Positions 34,465-42,081 of a stretch of DNA of 54,341 nt are shown piece after piece. The translations under genes and the position numbers were made by a program. The first letter of the stretch is position 1; every line of letters begins with the position of its first letter. Below the pieces are notes generated by a model. That model had not been told where the DNA came from, made no database searches, and saw only the letters and a list, made by a program, of their open reading frames with translations. The stretch lies in the IMG/VR virus record IMGVR_UViG_3300013126_001949, positions 1-54,341 of that record, one strand, 5' to 3'. Origin of the DNA: a virus.

Positions 34465-34761
34465 ATGGCAGAGGATAAAAAGTTATTTAAATGGTTAGGA
34501 CTACTGATATTTTTACCGGTTGGACTAGCAGCATTTGGTGGAGACAGGTTTCGATATCCCTGTCAAGATCCACAAAATTGGGATAAACCAATATGCCAAT
34601 TACCACAATGCGATGTAACAAGAACTTGCCCAGAACACGTATTTAAAGGTCAAATAGACCCAAGAACTTTAGGAAAAAAAGATGGCAGTCAAATCCCTAA
34701 TCTCGGTCCTACAACGCCTGTTTGGGGGACGAACACACAAGGAGGTAATTGTGGAAAGTAA
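34465..34761 (+). CDS. Small single-span membrane protein with periplasmic cysteines
   Basis: The 98-residue product has one hydrophobic segment (about residues 8-25, FKWLGLLIFLPVGLAAF). After it come RYPCQDPQNWDKPICQLPQC and a further Cys-containing region (Cys33, 44, 49, 55), suggesting a disulfide-stabilised exported domain. I recall the RYPCQDP-NW pattern in other marine phage proteins, but no function. A GGGAG ribosome site precedes it, in a leader resembling that before the gene at 22444. It overlaps the next gene's chosen start by 11 bases. Confidence 0.65.
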   Translation: MAEDKKLFKWLGLLIFLPVGLAAFGGDRFRYPCQDPQNWDKPICQLPQCDVTRTCPEHVFKGQIDPRTLGKKDGSQIPNLGPTTPVWGTNTQGGNCGK

Positions 34762-35233
34762 AGAACCACTGATTTATACAGAAGAACAATTGATGGCTAG
34801 ACTCAAATTCTTCATCGGAATTTGTTTGAGTCTGACACTAACTGGTATTGTGTTTGTAGTATTGTATAGTTTGATATTTGTAACACAGCCACTCAACGCT
34901 ATAAGCCCAATTGATCAAAAGTTTTTTGAATTGATTGTGCCTATTGCTACATTTTTAACAGGTACACTGAGTGGTATAATGCTAGCAGGTAACGATAAGG
35001 ACTTAAAGGCCAAGGCACTAGAAGCAGCCAACAAGCCTCCACCAGTGAGCCCGCCGCCTACTACAATGAGCACAACTACTACAACATTTAGTGGAGGTGG
35101 GTTTGGAGCATCTCCACAGTTTGGTACGCCTCCTGCTTTTGGGGCAATGCCACAACCAGATGCTTGGGGTCAAGTAAGCAATAGCAGTCGAGGTAAACCA
35201 ATGCCTGGTCAACCTCCATTTCCAGAACTATAA
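34751..35233 (+). CDS. Two-span membrane protein, holin candidate
   Basis: With a GTG start the product has 160 residues: a short charged N-terminus, two hydrophobic segments (about 20-44 and 59-79) and a Pro/Gly/Thr-rich C-terminal tail (GGGFGASPQFGTPPAFGAM). A longer frame begins at an ATG at 34682. I prefer the GTG because a full AAGGAGG ribosome site lies 5 bases before it and the longer version would overlap its neighbour by 80 bases. Two spans, a charged end and a position in the lysis cluster make it the best holin candidate, but no holin family is recognised. Confidence 0.65.
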   Translation: MESKEPLIYTEEQLMARLKFFIGICLSLTLTGIVFVVLYSLIFVTQPLNAISPIDQKFFELIVPIATFLTGTLSGIMLAGNDKDLKAKALEAANKPPPVSPPPTTMSTTTTTFSGGGFGASPQFGTPPAFGAMPQPDAWGQVSNSSRGKPMPGQPPFPEL

Positions 35234-35242
35234 GGAGCGATT

Positions 35243-35488
35243 ATGAAACAATTTTTAACAGCATTTGTATTAGGTCTAGCACTAACTATCCCTGCCTACG
35301 CAGCAGATAAGAAGGATGATGCTAAACCAGAAACACGTAAAGTATGTGTTGATGTACAGGGTAAAGATGGTAAGCCAGTAATGGACCCAAAAACTAACAA
35401 GCCTAAACAACAATGTAAGGAAGTTAAGGCCCATAAAAAGCACGAAGCTACTAAAATTGAAGATGCTAAAAAAGACGCAAAAAAATAA
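35243..35488 (+). CDS. Small secreted lysine-rich protein
   Basis: The 81-residue product has a clear Sec signal peptide (MKQFLTAFVLGLALTIPAYA) with a likely cut after AYA. The mature peptide is about 61 residues, very rich in Lys and Asp, with two cysteines that could form a disulfide (KVCVDVQGKDG and KQQCKEV). An AAGGAG ribosome site precedes it. It would act in the periplasm or outside the cell; a role in lysis, envelope binding or host modification is open. It is the last gene before a strong terminator. Confidence 0.65.
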   Translation: MKQFLTAFVLGLALTIPAYAADKKDDAKPETRKVCVDVQGKDGKPVMDPKTNKPKQQCKEVKAHKKHEATKIEDAKKDAKK

Positions 35489-35515
35489 CACAAACTTAAT
35501 CTAGTAGGTTAAATA

Positions 35516-35545
35516 TTAAGGCTGCTACACACAGCCTTAATTTTT
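35516..35545 (+). terminator. Rho-independent terminator
   Basis: A perfect 9-base stem TTAAGGCTG/CAGCCTTAA (35516-35524 and 35532-35540) with a CTACACA loop is followed by TTTTT (35541-35545). It would end the late lysis transcript. It stands out because the T-run directly abuts the ATG of dnaJ, leaving no room for a ribosome site. Confidence 0.82.
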
Positions 35546-36388
35546 ATGAACTACTACGACATATTAGGCGTTAGCCGAGAAGCAACAGCACAAGATATAA
35601 AAACAGCCTATCGTAAATTGGCCATGGAACATCACCCAGATAGAGGTGGTGATGAAAGCCACTTCCAAAAAATTAGTCAAGCCTACGATACGTTAGGTGA
35701 CCCAAATAAACGTAATAGATACGACAGTGAAATCAATGTTAAACAAAACTTTAATGGAAACTTTAGAAGTTTTGAAGATATACACGACGTATTTAATGAT
35801 ATGTTTAGAGGACGGGCAGGGTTTGATTTTGGTCGTAGACATGTAAGAAATAAAAATTTAGATCTTAATATCAAGTGTAAGATTACTCTACTTGATAGTT
35901 TTATTGGCAAGGAAATTGAAGCTAGTTATGCTTTACCTTCTGGACGTAAGGAAACAGTGGTAATTAATATACCACCTGGAATTGAAAGTGGACATATACT
36001 AAAATTTAAAGGTATGGGTGATGACACATATCCTCAATTGGCTCGTGGGGATTTAAATGTTAGTATCTTGGTAGCAGAGGATTTAAATTTTACTAGAAGA
36101 AATAACGACATAACTACTATCATAGAAATTGATGCTATTGAAGCTATGATAGGATGTAATAAACCAGTGGAAACAATAGATGGTCGATTATTAAATATCA
36201 AAATTCGTCCAGGAATGACACACGGTGGTGAATATTCATCTAAAGGATTAGGATTCACAAATATTACTACTGGACAACAGGGAGATTTTGTAATTATAAT
36301 TTACATTAAAATTCCTACAATACACGATGAAAAGATAAAGAAAAAATTATTGGATATAAAAAATGAACTTAATAACCTTTCCAAATGA
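35546..36388 (+). CDS. DnaJ/CbpA-like J-domain co-chaperone
   Basis: The 280-residue protein has a complete J domain (YYDILGVSREATAQDIKTAY, HHPDRGG with His30-Pro31-Asp32), then a short Gly/Phe-containing linker, then two DnaJ C-terminal substrate-binding domains (LDLNIKCKITLLDSF, LPSGRKETVVINIPPGIESG, and so on). The Cys-rich zinc domain of classic DnaJ is missing, as in CbpA. It would stimulate host DnaK. No Shine-Dalgarno sequence is present, because a terminator hairpin ends one base before the ATG. Its end overlaps the deformylase gene by 26 bases. Confidence 0.9.
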   Translation: MNYYDILGVSREATAQDIKTAYRKLAMEHHPDRGGDESHFQKISQAYDTLGDPNKRNRYDSEINVKQNFNGNFRSFEDIHDVFNDMFRGRAGFDFGRRHVRNKNLDLNIKCKITLLDSFIGKEIEASYALPSGRKETVVINIPPGIESGHILKFKGMGDDTYPQLARGDLNVSILVAEDLNFTRRNNDITTIIEIDAIEAMIGCNKPVETIDGRLLNIKIRPGMTHGGEYSSKGLGFTNITTGQQGDFVIIIYIKIPTIHDEKIKKKLLDIKNELNNLSK

Positions 36389-36890
36389 CATACTAAGAGA
36401 ACAAATGCCTGATTTTGATTTTGAGAATCCCATAATGGATCCAAAACAAATTGAAAAAGAAATGATAGAACTAATGGTTAAAGAAAGAGGTATAGGTCTT
36501 AGTGGAAATCAAGTTGGGCTTAGAGCTAGAGTAATTACTATCTTTCCTAGAGACATTAGTTTAGAAACAGGACCATTTGCCATGTTTAACCCAAGGCTAC
36601 AGGCAGCAAGTGATCAATTATTGGAGTCAATTGAAGGATGTTTGAGCTTTCCTAAAATGCTTATTCCAGTTAAAAGACCAAAAATTGTTGTTGCCGAGTA
36701 TCTTGACAGCGATGGCAATAATTGTGTAATATCACTACATGACATAGATGCTAAATGTTTTTTACATGAACTAGATCATTTAGATGGTATCTGTTTTACA
36801 GATCGTGTAAGTAAACTCAAGCAAAGTATGGCTATGAAAAAATTCGACAAAATAAGGAAAAAATATGGTAGAGCCCAGCGACAATCTTAA
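36363..36890 (+). CDS. def: Peptide deformylase
   Basis: The 175-residue enzyme has the three deformylase motifs: GIGLSGNQ (residues 43-50), EGCLS with metal ligand Cys93, and HELDH with metal ligands His135 and His139 and catalytic Glu136. It removes the formyl group from nascent proteins. Phage deformylases are known from cyanophages, where they are linked to rapid processing of photosystem proteins; here no photosystem gene is in view. It overlaps both dnaJ and clpA by 26 bases, so the three are one translational unit. Confidence 0.9.
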   Translation: MNLITFPNDILREQMPDFDFENPIMDPKQIEKEMIELMVKERGIGLSGNQVGLRARVITIFPRDISLETGPFAMFNPRLQAASDQLLESIEGCLSFPKMLIPVKRPKIVVAEYLDSDGNNCVISLHDIDAKCFLHELDHLDGICFTDRVSKLKQSMAMKKFDKIRKKYGRAQRQS

Positions 36891-39129
36891 AAAAGTTTTT
36901 GAACAGGCCATCGAACTAGCTAAAAATTATAAACATGAATACTTAACATTAGAACATTTATTATACTCAATGTTAGGTGAAGAGCATTTTGTTAATACTA
37001 TACAAACATATGGCGCTGATTCAGAATACATTAAAAAGAATTTAGAGCACTACTTAAAGAATAAACTTGATGATATTATTAAAGAAGAAGCCACTAAACC
37101 AAAAAAGACACAGGCAGTAGAACGTGTGCTTAATCGTGCCTTTACACAGGCTCTTTTCAATGGTCGACAAACTATGGAACTAAGTGATGTATTCCTAAGT
37201 ATTATGAGTGAGAAGCGTAGCTATGCCAGTTATTATATTCAACAGGCTGGGGTAGATAAGAATAAGTTTGCAGATTATCTCAATAGTGAAGTACAAACTG
37301 AAGAAGAGGAAGTCACTGATCATCAAGTAGATCGTGCCCTAAAAGCATTTACCACAAATTTGAATGATCTTGTCAAACGTAATAAAGTTGATCCAGTGGT
37401 AGGCAGAGTCACTGAACTGGAAAATATTGCCTTAGCCATGGGTCGTCGTAATAAAAATAATGTTATGCTAGTCGGTGATCCAGGTGTTGGCAAAACTGCT
37501 ATTGCAGAAGGACTGGCTTTTAATATTGAAAAAGGTCATGTACCGGAATTTTTAAAGGATTACAAGGTTTATAGTTTAGATATTAGCAGCATGTTAGCTG
37601 GTAGTAAATATCGTGGAGATTTTGAAGAACGTTTTAAACTAGTGCTCAAAGGCCTACAGACCAAGGGTAAAACAATATTGTTTATTGATGAAGCTCATAT
37701 GATCAGCGGAGCAGGCAGTGCAGGTAATAGTGCTAATGACCTTGCTAACATGATGAAACCTGCTCTAAGCAAGGGTAATATCAAAGTAGTGGCCAGTACA
37801 ACTTGGGAAGAGTACCGCAAGTACTTTGAAAAAGATCGTGCTCTAATGCGTAGGTTCCAACGTATCACGGTGGATGAACCAACATACGATGTAACTATTC
37901 AAATCCTTAAAGGTGTTAAAAAATACTACGAGCAGTTCCATAAAGTTAAAATTACAGATGATGCTATTCAAGCTGCTATAAAACTCAGTGTAAAATATCA
38001 AACAGATAAAAAATTACCTGATAAAGCAATTGACCTTATTGATTGCGCCTGTAGTCGTTTCAATCTTAAATTAGATCAGGAACGTATTATTGGTGAACAC
38101 GAAATTCAATTTGAGCTAAGTCAGGCTATTCAAATGCCTGAAGAACAAATTGCTGAAACAGAGAGCAATAACTTGGCTAATCTTGAAAAGCAAATCAATG
38201 ATGAAGTATTTGGGCAGAATGATGCTGTTACAGAACTTGTAGATAAAATACTAGTCGCTCGTGCTGGTCTTAAGCCTGAAAACAAGCCTATTGGATCATT
38301 TGTTTTTATGGGGCCAACTGGATGTGGTAAAACAGAAACAGCTAAGACTTTGGCCAAACATCTTGGTGTAAAACTTATACGCTTTGATATGAGTGAGTAT
38401 CAAGAAAAACACAGCGTAAGCAAGTTGATTGGGAGTCCTCCAGGATATGTTGGATTTGAGGAAAACGCAGGTCTACTTATTACTCAATTACAAGAGAATC
38501 CATATTGTGTATTATTATTTGACGAAGTAGAAAAGAGTCATCCAGATGTTAGTACAATCCTATTACAGATGATGGACAATGGTTTTGTAACTGGCAGCAA
38601 TGGTAAGAAAGCAGATTGTAGAAATATTATCCTAATCCTTACTACAAATGCTGGTGCTCAGGCTGCTGAAAAGAATCAAATTGGTTTTGGAAAACAGGAA
38701 AAGGACTATGATGATAAGGATCTAAAAAAGTTCTTTGCTCCTGAGTTTAGAAATCGTTTAGATGCTATAATCACATTTACTAAGTTGAATAAGGATACAA
38801 TGTATAAAGTTGTTGTTAAGTTTATTGATGAACTTAAACGACAAGTATCAGACAAGGGCATTCGCATACGTATTAACGATGCTGCTATAAATCACTTGAT
38901 TGAAAAGGGGTTTGATAGTAAAATGGGTGCCCGTCCACTACAACGTGTTATAGACAAGGAGATCAAACGTCCTCTAAGTCGTATGATGCTGTTTGGTGAA
39001 CTTAAGGATGGTGGTTCGGCAGTAATTGGTTTGGAGAATGATCAAATCACCGTGACAAAACGTGTAAGAGCTAGTAAAGTAACTGAAAATGAATCACCTG
39101 ATATTATTACCCACGAAGAGAACCAATAA
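36865..39129 (+). CDS. clpA: ClpA-like ATP-dependent protease ATPase subunit
   Basis: The 754-residue protein has the ClpA plan: an N-domain (HEYLTLEHLLYSML), a first AAA+ module with Walker A GDPGVGKTA (about residue 204) and FIDEAHMISGAG, and a second with GPTGCGKTE (about 482), LLFDEVEKSHPDV and FAPEFRNRLD. There is no ClpB-type middle coiled coil. The IGF tripeptide (about residue 605, in NQIGFGKQ) sits where ClpA carries its ClpP-docking IGL loop, so it may work with host ClpP. No ClpP gene is seen here. AAGGAAA precedes the ATG. Confidence 0.9.
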   Translation: MVEPSDNLKKVFEQAIELAKNYKHEYLTLEHLLYSMLGEEHFVNTIQTYGADSEYIKKNLEHYLKNKLDDIIKEEATKPKKTQAVERVLNRAFTQALFNGRQTMELSDVFLSIMSEKRSYASYYIQQAGVDKNKFADYLNSEVQTEEEEVTDHQVDRALKAFTTNLNDLVKRNKVDPVVGRVTELENIALAMGRRNKNNVMLVGDPGVGKTAIAEGLAFNIEKGHVPEFLKDYKVYSLDISSMLAGSKYRGDFEERFKLVLKGLQTKGKTILFIDEAHMISGAGSAGNSANDLANMMKPALSKGNIKVVASTTWEEYRKYFEKDRALMRRFQRITVDEPTYDVTIQILKGVKKYYEQFHKVKITDDAIQAAIKLSVKYQTDKKLPDKAIDLIDCACSRFNLKLDQERIIGEHEIQFELSQAIQMPEEQIAETESNNLANLEKQINDEVFGQNDAVTELVDKILVARAGLKPENKPIGSFVFMGPTGCGKTETAKTLAKHLGVKLIRFDMSEYQEKHSVSKLIGSPPGYVGFEENAGLLITQLQENPYCVLLFDEVEKSHPDVSTILLQMMDNGFVTGSNGKKADCRNIILILTTNAGAQAAEKNQIGFGKQEKDYDDKDLKKFFAPEFRNRLDAIITFTKLNKDTMYKVVVKFIDELKRQVSDKGIRIRINDAAINHLIEKGFDSKMGARPLQRVIDKEIKRPLSRMMLFGELKDGGSAVIGLENDQITVTKRVRASKVTENESPDIITHEENQ

Positions 39130-39736
39130 ACTATTCCTAGACAAATATAGGTACAAAATAGTTCTTGTAACTAAATTTGCGCCTATGTTTAGGAATAAGG
39201 ATATGGAATCAATTGTTAGTAAAATATTATATTGGAAAAGTGTGGACAAATTTCCTCCCTATATTTGGAGTGGAGAGAAGTCAGACTATGATACATCATT
39301 GCTAATAGCAAGAACTTTTCAGACTGCTGGCCACGAATATAAAGTAATGGTCAGTAGTCCTTTTGTAAGTTATTATACAGATAGCTACGATGATTTTTAT
39401 TCAGTTAGCAAAAATCTTAAAAATCAAATTAAATATATTAGTATCCCTTCTGAAACTACTCCAGTTTTAGAAAAGAATACAATATATCTTAAACGCATTA
39501 ACTATGACTATAAAGTGACCATTAGTAATCGTATAGATAATAACGAAAGCTTTTTTAATTGGTGTAGGGATAATGACAAAATTCGTATGCCAGAACGCTG
39601 TCAACGCCACGTAAAGCGTGGTTATAGGGTAGGCGATAGCTACTTTTATGTTAAAGATGCTAAGAGCTTAAGTATGGTACAGATGTTTATTGGCTCAAAT
39701 ATACAGCGTATAGATCGAGTCGTCAGCGAAAAATAG
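39089..39736 (+). CDS. Conserved protein of unknown function
   Basis: The 215-residue product contains YWKSVDKFPPYIWSG and YDTSLLIARTFQTAGHEYK, then a basic C-terminal part with CRDNDKIRMPERCQRHVKRG. No family is recognised, and there is no signal peptide or membrane segment. The chosen ATG overlaps clpA by 41 bases and lacks a Shine-Dalgarno sequence. An ATG at 39203, preceded by AAGGAT, would give a shorter protein, but the residues between look coding. It ends the proteostasis operon and may be unrelated to it. Confidence 0.6.
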   Translation: MNHLILLPTKRTNKLFLDKYRYKIVLVTKFAPMFRNKDMESIVSKILYWKSVDKFPPYIWSGEKSDYDTSLLIARTFQTAGHEYKVMVSSPFVSYYTDSYDDFYSVSKNLKNQIKYISIPSETTPVLEKNTIYLKRINYDYKVTISNRIDNNESFFNWCRDNDKIRMPERCQRHVKRGYRVGDSYFYVKDAKSLSMVQMFIGSNIQRIDRVVSEK

Positions 39737-39758
39737 ACATTCCCAATAAACAAACATT

Positions 39759-39799
39759 GATAAATATTAAGTAAGACTGGCTATGGTTATTAACATAGC
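39759..39799 (+). promoter_or_regulatory. T4 late-type promoter octamer with downstream leader hairpin
   Basis: GATAAATA at 39759-39766 begins a leader of about 45 bases, the longest of the late units here. A 6-base stem GCTATG/CATAGC (39780-39785 and 39794-39799) with an 8-base loop lies in the leader. The ribosome site before the next ATG is weak (AAGGCTTGG). Confidence 0.6.
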
Positions 39800-39817
39800 A
39801 TAATAAGGCTTGGTGAT

Positions 39818-40204
39818 ATGAAACTATTTGAAATGTTTGGGAATCGGGAAATGCCCATTGAGGACATGTTAAACACTGGTCCCAGTAAAATTATTAAAGA
39901 TGATCAAGGTAAGTACGAGTTTGATCTAGCAGAAGATCTTGTATTTTTCATGCATCATAATGATGACTTTTATCGTCGTCACTTTTTTCCTATATTAAAA
40001 ACCTGTAAAGCACAATATGAAAGTGGTGGAGAATTTAGCCACAGAGTATTTAAAAAAGTTATCGAAAAAGCCTACGATGAATATAAAAAAGAGTTTCCAG
40101 TAAGAGAACTAGATGATAATTTAGAAGAAGATTTTAAAGAGCAAGTAGCACATCATATTTACGAAACTGAAATACAAAATATTAAGGATGGTTTATATAA
40201 ATGA
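39818..40204 (+). CDS. Conserved small phage protein, late
   Basis: The 128-residue product starts MKLFEMFGNREMPIEDML, a hydrophobic/acidic peptide similar to those that open the following genes. The rest is acidic and helical (DLVFFMHHNDDFYRRHFFPI, then FKKVIEKAYDEYKKEF). I recall similar proteins in marine T4-like phages, without a function. The stop overlaps the next ATG (TAAATGA context), so it heads a late operon of six or more genes. Confidence 0.65.
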   Translation: MKLFEMFGNREMPIEDMLNTGPSKIIKDDQGKYEFDLAEDLVFFMHHNDDFYRRHFFPILKTCKAQYESGGEFSHRVFKKVIEKAYDEYKKEFPVRELDDNLEEDFKEQVAHHIYETEIQNIKDGLYK

Positions 40205-42081
40205 TCCTTCGTGAACTATTTGCTAGGCCACTTAAGGAAGGTGGTAATATTTGGGACGATGTTGAACCATTTGACCAAAGTCTAGCACCTAGGTTAGAAA
40301 CAGAATTAGAACGTTACCTACAGGGTACAGGCATCAAACTGTATCGTATAGGTAGTGGAGCAACACCTACACCAGGAGTTATGAGTGGTGATCTTGATGT
40401 TATGGCTGATGCAAATGTAGCTGCCAAAGTATTTCAACAACAAGATGCAAAGGGCGTTAGAGTAGAATTAGAAAGATTCCTACAAGGTAAAGGACTTGAT
40501 ACTAAAAAGAGTGGTACACAGGTCCATGTTAAATTACCATTTGGTCGTAGTTTTCATCAGGTAGATATAAAAGTTGTGCCCAATGCACAACAGGTACACA
40601 GATACCATGTTCATAGCATACCAAAAGATAGTCCTTATAAAGGTGTACACAAACAGATGGTTATGAATGCTCTCGCTAGCAGTCAAGGTATGTTATGGAG
40701 TCCAGATGAAGGTTTATTTGCTAGAGACGATAAAGGTAAAAAAGCTAACCTAATATCAACTGATATGGACGAGATAGCACAGAGATTATTGGGTCCAAGA
40801 GCAAGTAGTCAGGATTTAGGCAGTGTAGAAAGTATAATGAATGCATTACCTATAACGCAACGTGAAAAGATTTATAGCTTGGCTAGTAGTGGACAAAGTT
40901 GGAAAAGTGCGCCATTAAAAGGTCCAGAGAAGAAGTTCTTCGAAGCAGCAGCACCAACAATAGGTCGCAAGTATCAACATATTGAAGATCTAGTTTTTAC
41001 TAATGGTGCCAAGGGTGGTCTACATGCTGTAGAACGACTTCGTTATATGAGTACACAAGGTGGTAATATAGAACTTAAGTGGGATGGTAGCCCTGTAGTA
41101 TATTGGGGCAAACAGGATGGTGAGTTTATGATGATTCCTAAAAATGCTTGGGAATATCTTAAACGTGGCAAAACAGAATTACAAAATGGCATAAGCACCA
41201 TACCCCGCAGTGCAGAAGAAGTACAAAAGTTCCTAATGGGTACAGGTAAAGCTGATCCTGATCAAATAGCACAACGACGTCAATATGCCAAACAATTGGC
41301 CAGCCTTTGGCCCTTCTTTGAACAGGCCAGTCCAGATGATGGATTCCTAGAAGGTGGATTATTATTTTATCCAGGTACTAAACCAGATGGACAAAGTGCC
41401 AAACCAATACTTAATCCAAAAACGCAAGAGTATGAGTTCACTCCAAATATTACTACATTCCATATAGGAAAAAATAGTGATCTTGGTCGTAAGATTCGCA
41501 ATGCCAAAGTTATGGTGGCTGCTACAGGGTTCTATGAAAGTTTGGGCAGCAGCGATGAAGGACGTTATCCAGACCCAGAAAGCTTGAGCACCCCATATAC
41601 CATAGTGCAGGGTACAACGTATACTGAACAAACTCCACAATTTACAGAAAATAGTTTAGATAGTGTTCAATCATATATACAGGAAAATGCCAATCTAATC
41701 AATAACTTCCTAGCTCCTAAGCCTGGACTAAGTAAACCAGGTGATGTATTGTACAAATTTTATAATCAAAACCTACGTATTCCAGGAGTTAAACAAAAAT
41801 TTATTGATTGGGTCACTGCTAATACCAGTTCAAAACAAGCAGATATGATACTGAAAGATCGTGCTGGTATGGATGCTGTATTAACTGCTGTAGAATTACT
41901 AACTAGGGCTAAACTGGAAATGATTCAAAATTTAAGCAGTGGAACACATAATGGTATAAGACAGACCAAGCCAGAAGGATATGTTAGTGCTCATCCTGGT
42001 GTAGCATTTCAAAATGACTTACCTGGACAATTTGTCAAAGCAATTGACCAAGCTAATTGGGCTCCAAGGAAAGGCGAATGA
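40201..42081 (+). CDS. Double nucleotidyltransferase: pol beta-like domain plus ligase-like KxDG domain
   Basis: The 626-residue protein starts MILRELFARPLKEGG, a peptide shared with neighbours. Residues 47-125 show a pol beta-type nucleotidyltransferase signature: GSG at 51-53, Asp64 and Asp66 in GDLDV, and Asp122 in HQVDIKVV, so the catalytic acid triad is intact. Around residue 293 comes ELKWDGSPVVYWG, matching motif I (KxDG) of DNA and RNA ligases and capping enzymes, with DGFLEGGLLFYPG further on as a possible later motif. Related proteins exist in marine T4-like phages. The substrate of either domain is unknown. It overlaps both neighbours by 4 bases. Confidence 0.72.
   Translation: MILRELFARPLKEGGNIWDDVEPFDQSLAPRLETELERYLQGTGIKLYRIGSGATPTPGVMSGDLDVMADANVAAKVFQQQDAKGVRVELERFLQGKGLDTKKSGTQVHVKLPFGRSFHQVDIKVVPNAQQVHRYHVHSIPKDSPYKGVHKQMVMNALASSQGMLWSPDEGLFARDDKGKKANLISTDMDEIAQRLLGPRASSQDLGSVESIMNALPITQREKIYSLASSGQSWKSAPLKGPEKKFFEAAAPTIGRKYQHIEDLVFTNGAKGGLHAVERLRYMSTQGGNIELKWDGSPVVYWGKQDGEFMMIPKNAWEYLKRGKTELQNGISTIPRSAEEVQKFLMGTGKADPDQIAQRRQYAKQLASLWPFFEQASPDDGFLEGGLLFYPGTKPDGQSAKPILNPKTQEYEFTPNITTFHIGKNSDLGRKIRNAKVMVAATGFYESLGSSDEGRYPDPESLSTPYTIVQGTTYTEQTPQFTENSLDSVQSYIQENANLINNFLAPKPGLSKPGDVLYKFYNQNLRIPGVKQKFIDWVTANTSSKQADMILKDRAGMDAVLTAVELLTRAKLEMIQNLSSGTHNGIRQTKPEGYVSAHPGVAFQNDLPGQFVKAIDQANWAPRKGE

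Noticed and set aside
34682-34750. Longer start of the two-span membrane protein
   Set aside because: It would overlap the preceding gene by 80 bases, and the GTG at 34751 has a full AAGGAGG site at good distance.
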